Positions 1-8,618 are shown, numbered from the stretch's first letter. The stretch: 64,000 nt of DNA from JAQTNA01 sp043743785 (GCA_043743785.1 JAYTVW010000106.1:1-64000); one strand, 5' to 3'. The notes: generated from the sequence alone by a model not told the origin. Made by a program: numbers and translations.

Positions 1-74
1 TTGAGAGCGCTGGATTATAGCGGAACTTCCTGACGGGCTTATGTCAGTACCGACGTCCGCGTAAGCGATGCCCC

Positions 75-230
75 TTTTTGACACTGGCCAACTTCGGCCT
101 GGCCGGTGCCTTGCAAAAAGACCCACATCTGCTGCCCGGCCTGGAAATCCACGTCGGCGGCGTCACCCACGCGGGCCTCGCGAAAGACCTGGACCTGTCC
201 CACACGGCGCCATTCCAATGTCGAAGCTGA
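75..230 (+). pseudogene. C-terminal remnant of an alanine dehydrogenase-like gene
   Basis: One frame from 75 to the TGA at 228-230 reads as about 50 residues resembling the extreme C-terminus of alanine dehydrogenases: a leucine-rich helix with the pattern LxLAxxGxxxAL, then DPxLLPGL, then HVGGVTHAGLAKDL. Upstream of position 75 the same frame becomes arginine-rich and no longer looks like the family, and no start codon with a ribosome binding site is present. I read it as the relic of a larger gene whose front has been lost. Assignment is by recalled family pattern only. Confidence 0.5.
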
Positions 231-394
231 CGTGCGCCGGGTCATGCCCGGCACATCGCCACCTTTCACCTTCCACCTTTCACGCCCCACATACCTGCAT
301 AACACGCAGGGTTGAGTGATGCGCTGCAAAAAGGGATAATGCGCGTTTGATTTGCAGCGCGATTCCGGCTTTGCTGCGCTCCGGAGAACCGGCC
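231..394 (+). promoter_or_regulatory. Probable rnf operon promoter with overlapping inverted repeat
   Basis: TTGAGT at 312-317 and GATAAT at 335-340 are separated by 17 bases, a good sigma70-type match (4/6 and 5/6). A perfect 10-base inverted repeat, GCGCTGCAAA at 321-330 and TTTGCAGCGC at 351-360, brackets the -10 element and predicted start site near 347, so it could be an operator or an attenuating hairpin. A CCGGAG ribosome binding site precedes the rnfA ATG at 395. The stretch 258-293 carries a short repeat discussed in the findings. Confidence 0.55.
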
Positions 395-979
395 ATGACC
401 AGTTACCTATTCATCATCCTCGGTTCCGTCCTCGTCAATAACGTGGTGTTCGTGCGCATTCTTGGCATGTGCCCGTTCATGGGCGTGTCGAAAAAGCTGG
501 AAACCGCCGTCGGCATGGGGGCCGCCACTACCTTCGTGCTGACCCTGGGCTGCGGCACCAGCTACCTTATCGACCATTACCTGCTGATCCCCAACGGCGT
601 CGAATACTTACGTACCCTGGCCTTCATCGTGGTCATCGCCGGCATCGTGCAGCTGACAGAACTCGTTATCCAGAAGACCAGCCCCCTGCTCTACCAGGTA
701 CTGGGCATCTACCTGCCCCTGATCACCACCAACTGTGCCGTGCTGGGTATTCCGCTTCTGAATATTTCCCAGAAGCACGACCTGCTGCAATCCCTGCTTT
801 TTGGCTTCGGCAGCTCCGTGGGTTTCTCCCTGGGCCTCATCCTGTTCGCCGGCATCCGGGAACGGCTGGATGGCGCCGATGTACCCGTGCCCTTCCGCGG
901 CACCGCCATCGCCATGGTCACTGCCGGCATGATGAGCCTGGCCTTCATGGGCTTTGCCGGCCTGGACAAGTACCATTGA
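395..979 (+). CDS. rnfA: Rnf electron transport complex subunit A
   Basis: RnfA (RsxA) is a polytopic inner membrane subunit of the Rnf ferredoxin:NAD+ oxidoreductase, which couples electron transfer to ion movement or drives reduced ferredoxin formation. The 194-residue product has six hydrophobic segments and the family's opening, including ILGMCPFMGVSKK; the cysteine after ILGM and the one in TTNCAVLG are characteristic paired half-membrane motifs shared with RnfE. The ATG at 395 is chosen because it has a GGAG element just upstream and matches the family N-terminus (MTSYLFIILGSVLVNN). It is the first gene of rnfABCDGE, 60 bases before rnfB. Confidence 0.96.
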   Translation: MTSYLFIILGSVLVNNVVFVRILGMCPFMGVSKKLETAVGMGAATTFVLTLGCGTSYLIDHYLLIPNGVEYLRTLAFIVVIAGIVQLTELVIQKTSPLLYQVLGIYLPLITTNCAVLGIPLLNISQKHDLLQSLLFGFGSSVGFSLGLILFAGIRERLDGADVPVPFRGTAIAMVTAGMMSLAFMGFAGLDKYH

Positions 980-1038
980 GCGCCGTGCCGCTCAAATCCC
1001 GGCCCCTATATCCCAAATCCTGATTCCAAAATCCTGAC

Positions 1039-1590
1039 ATGCTAATCGCCCTACTCGTCATGGCCGGTATTGCCCTGGTCCTCGGCGCCGCCCTGGGATG
1101 GGCCTCGATCAAATTCAAGGTCGAGGGCGACCCCCTGGTGGACAAGATCGACGCCATCCTGCCCCAGACCCAGTGCGGCCAGTGCGGCTTCCCCGGTTGC
1201 AAACCCTACGCCACGGCCATCGCCAAGGGCGAGGCGGAGATCAACTGCTGCCCGCCCGGCGGCGAGGAAGGCATCCGGAAACTCGCCGATCTGCTCGGCA
1301 AGGAATTCAAGTCCCTGGACGCCGAAAAAGGTGTGGAAAAGCCCAAGTCCGTGGCCTTCATCGACGAAAACACCTGCATCGGCTGCACTCTGTGCATCCA
1401 GGCCTGCCCGGTGGATGCCATCGTTGGCGCCGCCAAGCAGATGCACACCATTGTCGAAACCATGTGCACCGGCTGCGAACTCTGCGTGCCGCCCTGCCCG
1501 GTAAACTGCATTGCCATGGTCGAATTGGGCGAAACCATACACAACTGGAAATGGAAGTACCCGGTGGTAACAATCAGGAACGCCGCATGA
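1039..1590 (+). CDS. rnfB: Rnf complex iron-sulfur subunit B
   Basis: RnfB is the ferredoxin-like electron entry subunit of the Rnf complex. The 183-residue protein starts with one membrane anchor, followed by the Fes domain (CGQCGFPGC with a later CCPPGG), and two ferredoxin [4Fe-4S] motifs, CIGCTLCIQACP and CTGCELCVPPCP. Length and domain order match the proteobacterial family. Its stop overlaps the rnfC start as ATGA (1587-1590), so translation of the two is probably coupled. Confidence 0.97.
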   Translation: MLIALLVMAGIALVLGAALGWASIKFKVEGDPLVDKIDAILPQTQCGQCGFPGCKPYATAIAKGEAEINCCPPGGEEGIRKLADLLGKEFKSLDAEKGVEKPKSVAFIDENTCIGCTLCIQACPVDAIVGAAKQMHTIVETMCTGCELCVPPCPVNCIAMVELGETIHNWKWKYPVVTIRNAA

Positions 1591-3287
1591 TCGCCCGTCT
1601 CTTTAAGTTCAAGGGTGGCGTCAAGCCGGACTACAACAAAGACCAGTCCGTTCATGACCCCATCGCCAAGGCCCCCCTGCCCTCGCGCCTCATCGTGCCC
1701 CTGCACCAGAGTATCGGCGGCATTCCCCACCCCCTGGTGCAGGCCGGCGACCTGGTACTGAAGGGCCAGCGCATCGGTGCCGCCGACGGCAATGTCTCTT
1801 CCGCTGTGCACGCTCCCACCTCTGGCCGGGTACTGGCGGTGGAAGACTGCCTTATGCCCCACGCCTCCGGCCTGACCGCCCTGTGCGTGGTCATCGAACC
1901 GGACGGGGAAGAACGCTGGGGCGAGAAGGAACGCCTGGATTACAAGTCCACGCCGCCGGACCAGTTGCGCGACTTCCTGCGGGATGCGGGCGTGGTGGGC
2001 CTGGGGGGCGCGGTCTTCCCCAGCCACCTCAAGCTCAAGGCGGGCAAGCACGGTGCCCTGGATACCCTGATCATCAATGGCGCCGAGTGCGAGCCTTTCA
2101 TCACCTGCGACGACATGCTCATGCGCGAGCAGGCGGAGACCATCGTCAAGGGCGCCGCCGTCATGCAGCACATGCTGGAGGCGCGGCGGGTGCTCATCGG
2201 CGTCGAGGACAACAAGCCGGAGGCCGTGCTGGCCATGCAGGCCGCTGTGGCCAAGCTGGGCGAACACACCATGGAAGTGGTGGACGTGCCGACCCGCTAC
2301 CCGGCCGGCGGCGCCAAGCAGCTCATTCGCGTGCTCACCGGCATTGAAGTGCCCCACGGTCAACGCAGCACGGACTACGGCGTGCAATGTTTCAACGTGG
2401 CCACGGCCCTCTCCATCTACCAGGCCCTGGAATTCGGCGAGCCCTTGCTGTCCCGCATTGTCACGGTCACCGGCAATGTGGAGCATGCCCGCAACTTCGA
2501 GGTGCTGCTGGGTACGCCGGTGGACGAGTTGCTGGCCCTGGCCGGCCCCCGTGCCGACACCAATCGTTTGATCATGGGGGGCCCCATGATGGGCTTCACC
2601 CTGCCGGGCAATGGGGTGCCGGTGGTGAAGGCCACCAATTGCATCATCGCCGCCAGCCCGGACATTTTCCCGGCGCCGCCCCCCGAATTGCCCTGCATCC
2701 GCTGCGGCTCCTGCGCCCAGGCCTGCCCCCACGAGCTGCAGCCCTTCGAGCTGTACTGGTTCTCCCGCTCGAAGAATTTCGGCAAGGCCCAGGAATACTT
2801 CCTCTTTGATTGCATCGAGTGCGGTTGCTGCTCCTACGTCTGTCCTTCCAACATCCCGTTGGTGGATTATTTCCGCTTCGCCAAGTCCGAGATCTGGGCG
2901 CGGGAAACGGACAAGGATGCGGCCGACGCGGCGCGGGAGCGTTTCGAGTTCCGCACCGAACGGGAAGAGCGGGAGAAGGCCGAGAAGGCCGCCAAGCTCG
3001 CCGCCAAAACGGCCGCAGCGCGGGAAGCCGCCCTGAAAGCCCAGGCGGCAGCCGAACTGGCTACCAGCGCCGCCCCCGTCGACGCACCCGCAGCCCAGGC
3101 ACCAGCTGATGCACCAACCAGTGACAAGGCGGCCCTGATCAAGGCTGCCATGGAAAAGGCCCAGGCCCAGCGGGCCGCAGCTCATCCGCAGAACACCGAG
3201 CAACTGACACCCCAGCAGCAGCAGGAAGTGGCAGAGATCGAAGCCCGCCGCAGCCTGGCTGCGGCGCCTGGCGAGCCCAAGGCCTGA
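1587..3287 (+). CDS. rnfC: Rnf complex subunit C, NADH-binding
   Basis: RnfC is the peripheral Rnf subunit thought to bind NAD(H), FMN and two [4Fe-4S] clusters. The 566-residue protein contains the glycine-rich GLGGAVFPSHLKL segment of the Nqo1/SLBB-type core and two cluster motifs, CIRCGSCAQACP and CIECGCCSYVCP, near residues 370 and 410. After about residue 450 there is a highly charged then alanine-rich tail, as in other proteobacterial RnfC proteins, where tail length varies. The ATG at 1587 overlaps the rnfB stop and is chosen over the longer upstream frame, which is only rnfB read out of frame. Confidence 0.96.
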   Translation: MIARLFKFKGGVKPDYNKDQSVHDPIAKAPLPSRLIVPLHQSIGGIPHPLVQAGDLVLKGQRIGAADGNVSSAVHAPTSGRVLAVEDCLMPHASGLTALCVVIEPDGEERWGEKERLDYKSTPPDQLRDFLRDAGVVGLGGAVFPSHLKLKAGKHGALDTLIINGAECEPFITCDDMLMREQAETIVKGAAVMQHMLEARRVLIGVEDNKPEAVLAMQAAVAKLGEHTMEVVDVPTRYPAGGAKQLIRVLTGIEVPHGQRSTDYGVQCFNVATALSIYQALEFGEPLLSRIVTVTGNVEHARNFEVLLGTPVDELLALAGPRADTNRLIMGGPMMGFTLPGNGVPVVKATNCIIAASPDIFPAPPPELPCIRCGSCAQACPHELQPFELYWFSRSKNFGKAQEYFLFDCIECGCCSYVCPSNIPLVDYFRFAKSEIWARETDKDAADAARERFEFRTEREEREKAEKAAKLAAKTAAAREAALKAQAAAELATSAAPVDAPAAQAPADAPTSDKAALIKAAMEKAQAQRAAAHPQNTEQLTPQQQQEVAEIEARRSLAAAPGEPKA

Positions 3288-3333
3288 GTTGTCTGAACCA
3301 CGCCCCCACACAGCGATCCACCCACCACGCCTC

Positions 3334-4365
3334 ATGACGAACAATTCGCCCTATTTGCGGAAGCCCTCCAGCGTCCAGATCATCATGTTCAAGGTGCTGC
3401 TGGCCCTGGTGCCCGGCATTGCCGCCTATGTCTGGCTCTTTGGCGCCGGCATTCTGGTGAACATCGCCCTGGCCTCCATTGCCGCCCTGGCGGGGGAAGC
3501 CTTCATGCTGAAGCTCAGGGGCCGTCCCGCCGCCCTGTTCCTCACCGACTGCAGCGCCCTGGTGACCGCCTGGCTCATTGCCCTGGCCTTTCCCCCTCTG
3601 GCGCCCTGGTGGCTGACGGTGACGGCGGTCCTGATGGCCATCATCATCGTCAAGCAGCTTTACGGCGGCCTGGGCCAAAACCCCTTCAACCCGGCCATGG
3701 CTGCCTTCTGCGTCATGATCGTGGCCTTCCCGGCCCTCATGTCCCAATGGCCCGCCGCCGGCCATCCCCTGGACTTCGCCGCCCAGTTGAAGGTGATCTT
3801 CGGTGGCCTCCGGGATCTGGACGCCATTACCAGCGCCACATCCCTGGACGCCCTACGCACCGGACTCAGGGAAAGCAGCCACCCGGCCACCGTGGCCACG
3901 GTCATGGGCGGCAATGCCGCCTTCGGCTTCGTCGGCGGCCAAGGCTGGGAAATCATCGTACTGGGCTACCTGCTGGGCGGCCTGTGGCTGTGGCAACAGA
4001 AGGTCATCACCTGGCACATGCCCACCGCCTTCCTGGGCACCCTGGCGCTGACCGCCGGCATCGCCAACCTGTTGAATCCAGGCCAATTCCCCTCACCCCT
4101 GTTCCACCTGGCCAGCGGCGGCGCCATGCTCGGGGCTTTCTTCATCATCACCGATCCGATTTCGGCGGCTACCACGCCCCGGGGCAAGCTGATCTATGCC
4201 GGCGGCGCCGCCTTCATCACCTGGATCATCCGCACCTGGGGCGCCTACCCGGACGGAATAGCCTTCGCCGTGCTCCTCATGAATATTCTGGTGCCCCTGA
4301 TCGACATGTACACCCAGCCCGCCATCTTCGGCCACAAGACCGGCGGCAAGGGAGAGGAAAAATGA
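3334..4365 (+). CDS. rnfD: Rnf complex membrane flavin subunit D
   Basis: RnfD is an integral membrane subunit that carries covalently bound FMN. The 343-residue product has about nine hydrophobic segments and the flavinylation motif in AITSATSLDAL; Thr169 of the SAT triplet is the expected FMN-linked residue. An in-frame TTG at 3289 would add 15 residues, but the ATG at 3334 gives the usual start just before SPYLRKPSSVQ. The stop overlaps the rnfG start (ATGA). Confidence 0.95.
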   Translation: MTNNSPYLRKPSSVQIIMFKVLLALVPGIAAYVWLFGAGILVNIALASIAALAGEAFMLKLRGRPAALFLTDCSALVTAWLIALAFPPLAPWWLTVTAVLMAIIIVKQLYGGLGQNPFNPAMAAFCVMIVAFPALMSQWPAAGHPLDFAAQLKVIFGGLRDLDAITSATSLDALRTGLRESSHPATVATVMGGNAAFGFVGGQGWEIIVLGYLLGGLWLWQQKVITWHMPTAFLGTLALTAGIANLLNPGQFPSPLFHLASGGAMLGAFFIITDPISAATTPRGKLIYAGGAAFITWIIRTWGAYPDGIAFAVLLMNILVPLIDMYTQPAIFGHKTGGKGEEK

Positions 4366-5024
4366 GCCAGCCCATGACGGCATTGCACATGTCGGTGCGC
4401 ACGGCGCTCATGATGATCGCCTTCACCCTGGGTTTCACCGGCATGATGGCCTCGGTGTATAAGCTTACCAAGACCACCATCGAAGCCAGCGCGGAAGAGG
4501 AAAAGATGAAGCTGGTGGGTGAAGTACTGCCCAAGGCCGATTACGACAACGAGTTGCTGAAGGACTTCGTAGACATCGGCCTGCCGCCGGAACTGGGCCT
4601 GAAAGACCCCGGCCGCATATACCGGGCCCGCAAAGCCGGGCAGCCGGTGGCGGTGCTGCTGGAAGCCATCGCACCCGATGGCTACAGCGGCGACGTGAGC
4701 CTCATCCTGGCTGTCCGGGCCGATGGCAAGATCAGCGCCGTGCGTGTCACGGAGCACAAGGAAACCCCGGGTCTGGGGGATTACGTGGACATCCACAAGG
4801 ACAAGAACAAGGCCAAGCCCTGGATTTCCCAGTTTGAAACCCTGGGGTTCAAAGAAGTGGCCCAGGCCGAATGGAAGGTCAAAAAGGACGGCGGCAAGTT
4901 CATCTACCGCACAGGGGCCACCATCAGCGCCCGGGCCGTCACCAACGCCATCGGCCGCGCCCTCGTCTATTTCGAGGGACACAAGGACCAGTTGTTCAGC
5001 GTGCCCACGGGCGGAAAATTCTAG
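4362..5024 (+). CDS. rnfG: Rnf complex FMN-binding subunit G
   Basis: RnfG is a mostly periplasmic Rnf subunit with covalent FMN. The 220-residue protein has one N-terminal membrane helix (about residues 13-33) and an FMN_bind domain. It shows HKETPGLGD in the middle and the attachment sequence TGATISARAV, in which Thr187 is the expected flavin-linked residue. Translation starts at the ATG overlapping the rnfD stop. An ApbE-type flavin transferase needed for attachment is not encoded in this window. Confidence 0.95.
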   Translation: MSQPMTALHMSVRTALMMIAFTLGFTGMMASVYKLTKTTIEASAEEEKMKLVGEVLPKADYDNELLKDFVDIGLPPELGLKDPGRIYRARKAGQPVAVLLEAIAPDGYSGDVSLILAVRADGKISAVRVTEHKETPGLGDYVDIHKDKNKAKPWISQFETLGFKEVAQAEWKVKKDGGKFIYRTGATISARAVTNAIGRALVYFEGHKDQLFSVPTGGKF

Positions 5025-5027
5025 TTC

Positions 5028-5105
5028 GTAGGTCAGGTTGCGAAGCAACCTGACGTTGAGTTTCGGGAAGAATTATTGTCAGGTTCCTGACGGAACCTGA
5101 CCTAC
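5028..5105. repeat. REP-like double palindrome between rnfG and rnfE
   Basis: GTAGGTCAGGTT at 5028-5039 and its reverse complement at 5094-5105 bound two smaller hairpins, GTCAGGTTGC/GCAACCTGAC (5032-5054) and GTCAGGTTCC/GGAACCTGAC (5078-5101). The layout is that of a bacterial interspersed mosaic element. It splits an operon, so it may affect the relative level of rnfE. Confidence 0.75.
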
Positions 5106-5151
5106 GGCAAGCAAGGGCAGCATGCCCGGCACAAGCCAGGAGCAATCAAGC

Positions 5152-5823
5152 ATGAGCACTTACCGTGAAATCGCCTACAACGGCCTGTGGAAGCAGAATT
5201 CCGCCATCGCCCAGATCCTTGGCATGTGCCCGGTGCTGGCCATCAGCACCAGTGTGGTGAACGGCGTGAGCCTGGGACTCGCCACCGCCCTGGTGATGGC
5301 CCTGTCCAACCTGTTTGCCGCCGCCCTGCGCAATTTCACGCCCTACGAAATCCGCATTCCGGTGTTCATCCTGATCATCGCCGCCCTGGTGACGGTGGTG
5401 GACCTGGCCATGAACGCCTGGCTGCATTCGCTCTACCTGGTGTTGGGCATATTCATCCCCCTCATCGTCACCAACTGCATCGTGCTGGCCCGCATCGAAG
5501 CCTTCGCCGCCAAGAACGAGACGGCTCCCGCCACCTTCGACGGCTGGATGATGGGCATCGGCCTCACGGGCGTACTGGGCGTGCTGGGCGGTGTGCGGGA
5601 ATTCATTGGCACCGGCGCCATCTTCTCCGGCATCGAGATGGTCATCCCGGGAGCCCACGCCCTGCAGATCCTGCCGGAAGACTACCCCGGTTTCCTCATC
5701 GCCATCCTGCCCCCCGGCGCCTTCCTGGCCCTGGGCTTCCTGGTGGCCGGTAAGAACTGGCTGGATGCCCGGGCCGCCCGGCTGGCCGCCACGGCAGCCG
5801 CCCGCAGCACCGTGACGGCCTGA
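5152..5823 (+). CDS. rnfE: Rnf complex subunit E
   Basis: RnfE is the membrane subunit paralogous to RnfA. The 223-residue product shows NGLWKQNSAIAQILGMCPVLA at the N-terminus and VTNCIVLARIEAFA mid-protein, with the family's conserved cysteines at the two pseudo-symmetric positions, and six hydrophobic segments. The ATG at 5152 (MSTYREIAYNGLW) is preferred to 5122 because the extra ten residues do not resemble the family. It ends 10 bases before folK. Confidence 0.95.
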   Translation: MSTYREIAYNGLWKQNSAIAQILGMCPVLAISTSVVNGVSLGLATALVMALSNLFAAALRNFTPYEIRIPVFILIIAALVTVVDLAMNAWLHSLYLVLGIFIPLIVTNCIVLARIEAFAAKNETAPATFDGWMMGIGLTGVLGVLGGVREFIGTGAIFSGIEMVIPGAHALQILPEDYPGFLIAILPPGAFLALGFLVAGKNWLDARAARLAATAAARSTVTA

Positions 5824-5833
5824 GCACGCCTTC

Positions 5834-6361
5834 ATGGCCGCGACTCCACAACGGGCTTTCCTGGCCCTGGGCAGTAATCTGGACGCGCCTTCGCACCGCT
5901 TGCTAAAGGCTTTCGAGCAGATTGCCGCCACGCCGGGCATCACGCTGGTGCGCCGTTCGTCCCTCTACCGCACGGCCCCAGTCGGTTTCATCGACCAGCC
6001 AGACTTCGTAAACGCCGTGGCGGAAGTGCTGACCACCCTGTCGCCCTTCGAACTACTGGCCGCCGCCCTGTCCGTCGAACGCCAGCAGGGCCGGGAACGG
6101 GAATTCGTGAACGCGCCACGCACCCTGGATGTGGACGTGCTGCTGTATGCCGACCAGCGCGTGGATAGCGAGCGCCTGACCCTGCCCCATCCGCGAGCCC
6201 ACGAGCGCGCCTTCGTGCTGCGTCCCCTGCTGGAAATCGCGCCCCACTGTCACATCCCGGGCCGCGGCCCCGCCCGGGACTTTCTTCCGGCCTGTGGGGA
6301 TCAGGGCATCCAGCGCATCCACGATCCGGTGGATGGAATTCCGCTGGTCAGGGCCGCCTGA
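5834..6361 (+). CDS. folK: 2-amino-4-hydroxy-6-hydroxymethyldihydropteridine pyrophosphokinase
   Basis: FolK transfers pyrophosphate from ATP to 6-hydroxymethyl-dihydropterin in folate synthesis. The 175-residue protein shows the family landmarks in order: FLALGSNL near the N-terminus, SSLYRTAPVGFIDQPDFVNAV, then the signature APRTLDVDVLLY and LPHPRAHERAFVLRPL, which contain the Mg2+ and substrate-binding residues. The gene follows rnfE by 10 bases and is followed at once by a perfect palindrome. It belongs to cytosolic metabolism and has no evident link to Rnf beyond position. Confidence 0.95.
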   Translation: MAATPQRAFLALGSNLDAPSHRLLKAFEQIAATPGITLVRRSSLYRTAPVGFIDQPDFVNAVAEVLTTLSPFELLAAALSVERQQGREREFVNAPRTLDVDVLLYADQRVDSERLTLPHPRAHERAFVLRPLLEIAPHCHIPGRGPARDFLPACGDQGIQRIHDPVDGIPLVRAA

Positions 6362-6362
6362 T

Positions 6363-6420
6363 GTGTAGGGGCGAATTTATTCGCCCAATCCATTTTCGGG
6401 CGAATAAATTCGCCCCTACA
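6363..6420. repeat. Perfect 23-bp inverted repeat, REP-like, possible terminator
   Basis: Arms at 6363-6385 and 6398-6420 are perfect reverse complements, with TGTAGGGGCG at the outer end and a 12-base loop. It starts just after the folK stop and ends 14 bases before nth. No T-tract follows, so a termination role is possible but unproven. Confidence 0.8.
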
Positions 6421-6434
6421 AACCCAAGCCTGCG

Positions 6435-7073
6435 ATGACGCCGAAAAAAATCCGGGAAATGTTCGCGCGCCTTGCGGCCGCCAATCCGGCGCCGACAACG
6501 GAACTGGAATACGCCACGCCCTTCCAGCTCCTCATCGCCGTCATCCTCTCGGCCCAGGCCACGGACAAGGGTGTGAATATCGCCACCCGGCCCCTGTTCC
6601 GGGAGGCCGGCACGCCGGAAGCCATGGCGGCCCTGGGTGTGGAAGGCCTCACCGAATACGTCAAGACCATCGGGCTTTTCCGCACCAAGGCCAAGAACGT
6701 CATTGCCACCTGTCATCACCTGCTACAACAGCATGGCGGCGAAGTCCCTTCGACGCGGGAAGAACTGGAAGCTCTGCCCGGCGTGGGCCGGAAAACCGCC
6801 AACGTCATCCTCAATACGGTCTTCGGCCAGCCCACCATGGCGGTGGACACCCACATTTTTCGCCTGTCCAACCGCACGGGCCTGGCACCCGGCAAGACCG
6901 TGCGAGAGGTGGAGGACAAGCTGGTGAAAGTGATCCCCAAGGAATTCCGCCTGCACGCCCACCATTGGCTGATCCTGCATGGCCGCTACACCTGCATGGC
7001 CCGCAAGCCCGCCTGTGATCGCTGCCTCATCCACGACCTGTGCGCGTTTCAGGACAAGACCGAGATCTTGTAG
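6435..7073 (+). CDS. nth: Endonuclease III, DNA glycosylase/AP lyase
   Basis: Nth removes oxidised pyrimidines from DNA and cuts at the abasic site. The 212-residue protein has the helix-hairpin-helix LPGVGRKTANV with catalytic Lys120, the catalytic Asp138 in MAVDTHIFR, and the C-terminal [4Fe-4S] set Cys187, Cys194, Cys197 and Cys203 with C-x6-C-x2-C-x5-C spacing. All these positions equal the Escherichia coli numbering. Position after rnf is a common gammaproteobacterial and betaproteobacterial arrangement; Rnf/Rsx may serve iron-sulfur redox control, but no direct link is shown. Its stop codon lies inside the next palindrome. Confidence 0.97.
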   Translation: MTPKKIREMFARLAAANPAPTTELEYATPFQLLIAVILSAQATDKGVNIATRPLFREAGTPEAMAALGVEGLTEYVKTIGLFRTKAKNVIATCHHLLQQHGGEVPSTREELEALPGVGRKTANVILNTVFGQPTMAVDTHIFRLSNRTGLAPGKTVREVEDKLVKVIPKEFRLHAHHWLILHGRYTCMARKPACDRCLIHDLCAFQDKTEIL

Positions 7074-7127
7074 GTCGGGTTTTAACCCGACAATTCGATC
7101 AACTGTCGGGTTAAAACCCGACCTACA
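7069..7127. repeat. Perfect 23-bp inverted repeat, REP-like
   Basis: Arms at 7069-7091 and 7105-7127 are perfect reverse complements around a 13-base loop, with TGTAGGTCGGG at the outer ends; each arm is itself partly palindromic. The nth stop codon (7071-7073) is part of the left arm. It shares the TAGGTC-type outer sequence with the element at 5028-5105. Confidence 0.8.
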
Positions 7128-7144
7128 TCACCTTTCACACCATT

Positions 7145-7597
7145 ATGTTCAACCCTTCCCGCGACCAGGCCCGGCGTTTCTTTATCGATGCCTGGCACAA
7201 ACATCTGCACCCCGGCACCGCCAGCCTCATTGCCGGCCCCCTCACGCCCCTGGAGGACGTGGCGGTGGACCTGATCGAGCAGCACCCGGAATATCACGCA
7301 CTGCTGGCCGATGCGGAAAACGCCCTGGCCAAGGACTGGACGCCGGAAATGGGCGAGTTGAATCCCTTTCTGCACCTGTCCCTGCATCTGGCCATTGAAG
7401 AACAGATTTCCATCGACCAGCCGCCGGGCCTGCGCGCCCTCTTCGAGCAACTCAAGCTGCGCCGCCCGGACCGCCACGCCGCACTGCACGACGTGCTGGA
7501 GTGCCTGGGAGAAGTGGTCTGGAAAGCCCAACGGGAGCATGCACAGCCGGATGGCGCCGCCTACCTGGAAGCAGTGCGGAAGCGTATCGGGAAGTAG
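7145..7597 (+). CDS. DUF1841 family protein
   Basis: The 150-residue product matches my recollection of the DUF1841 family, small cytosolic proteins common in beta- and gammaproteobacteria: it begins MFNPSRDQARRFF, has HPEYH and the central NPFLHLSLHLAIEEQ segment with conserved histidines, and ends in an arginine/lysine helix. No enzymatic function is established for this family, and none is evident here. It stands alone between a REP-like palindrome and the HDOD gene. Confidence 0.85.
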   Translation: MFNPSRDQARRFFIDAWHKHLHPGTASLIAGPLTPLEDVAVDLIEQHPEYHALLADAENALAKDWTPEMGELNPFLHLSLHLAIEEQISIDQPPGLRALFEQLKLRRPDRHAALHDVLECLGEVVWKAQREHAQPDGAAYLEAVRKRIGK

Positions 7598-7724
7598 TCG
7601 ATTCCGGAGCCAACGGTCTGACTAGCACTTCAGTCTTAGGTGCAATGCGGCATATCGCACGTTCCCGGAGGCGGCCTTCGATTAGAATGGCGCTTACCCT
7701 GTAACCCAGCGAATTACCAGACCC

Positions 7725-8600
7725 ATGAGCGACTGCGCAACCGCCGACACTCTCTCCTTCGGCGATCTCGACAAGGCCCTTTCCAGTATCGATATTCCCC
7801 CCTGCCCGGCCATCGTCATGCAGGTCATGGCGGAGGCCCAGAAGGACGATCCCAACCTGAAGGAGCTTGCCCGCACCATTTCAGCGGACGTGGGCATGTC
7901 GGCCCTGGCCATCAAACTGGCTAATTCCCCCCTGTTCCGCGTCGGAGCTCCCGCCAGCAGCGTTATCCAGGCCCTCACCCGCCTGGGTACCCAAAATGTG
8001 GTTTGCGTCGTGGTGGGCGTGGCCTTGCGCAACAGCATGAGCGGCGGCCAACAGGCCGCCCAATTGGAGAGTTTCTGGAACCGTGCCTCCACGGCAGCCA
8101 CCGCCGCCGGACTCATCGCCCGCCACCACTACGGCATCCCGGCGGACCTGGCCTATACCTATGCCCTGTTCCACGATGCGGCGATTCCTGTATTGATGCG
8201 CCACTTCCCGAATTACGTGACGACCATGGAGCAGGCGGCCAGCCAGGGGCAGCTCCTGATCGACGCGGAAACCAGCAATTTTCCCAGCAGCCACCCCATC
8301 GTCGGAGCCATGCTGGTGCGTAACTGGGGCCTGCCGCCCGCCATCCTCCAGGCAGTACGCTTCCACCACGATCCAGAGGTTTATGAGTTGCCGCATAACG
8401 TGCTCTCCAGCATCGGCCTCACGCTGGTGGCCGTAACCCACTTGGCCGAGCACCTGCTGGCCGAGTACCACAACGAACGGGATCTGGAAGTGGGCGATCA
8501 CCTGTTTGGCAAGGCCCTGGCCCACCTGGGCATTCACGACGGCGATCTGGATGAACTGCGGGAAGAGCTTTTCGCCAAACTGAATGAGGCGGGACGGTGA
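7725..8600 (+). CDS. HDOD domain protein
   Basis: HDOD proteins are catalytically inactive relatives of HD-type phosphohydrolases and usually act in signalling (for example in motility or c-di-GMP-related networks). The 291-residue protein is essentially one HDOD domain: DIPPCPAIVMQVM at the start, ISADVGMSALAIKLANSPLFR, the YALFHDAAIPVL segment, and AVRFHHDPE near residue 210. It carries no EAL, GGDEF or receiver domain. No partner gene is adjacent; the next gene is convergent. TAGAAT at 7683-7688 could be a -10 element but I see no good -35. Confidence 0.9.
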   Translation: MSDCATADTLSFGDLDKALSSIDIPPCPAIVMQVMAEAQKDDPNLKELARTISADVGMSALAIKLANSPLFRVGAPASSVIQALTRLGTQNVVCVVVGVALRNSMSGGQQAAQLESFWNRASTAATAAGLIARHHYGIPADLAYTYALFHDAAIPVLMRHFPNYVTTMEQAASQGQLLIDAETSNFPSSHPIVGAMLVRNWGLPPAILQAVRFHHDPEVYELPHNVLSSIGLTLVAVTHLAEHLLAEYHNERDLEVGDHLFGKALAHLGIHDGDLDELREELFAKLNEAGR

Positions 8601-8618
8601 TTTGGCAAGCAGTAAATG

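Noticed and set aside
39..329. Minus-strand open frame of 96 codons at the left edge
   Set aside because: It lies opposite the alanine dehydrogenase remnant, has no ribosome binding site and no recognisable sequence.
1206..3344. Minus-strand open frame of 712 codons opposite rnfB, rnfC and the start of rnfD
   Set aside because: The plus strand codes clear Rnf subunits with cluster motifs; the minus frame is a shadow caused by third-position GC bias.
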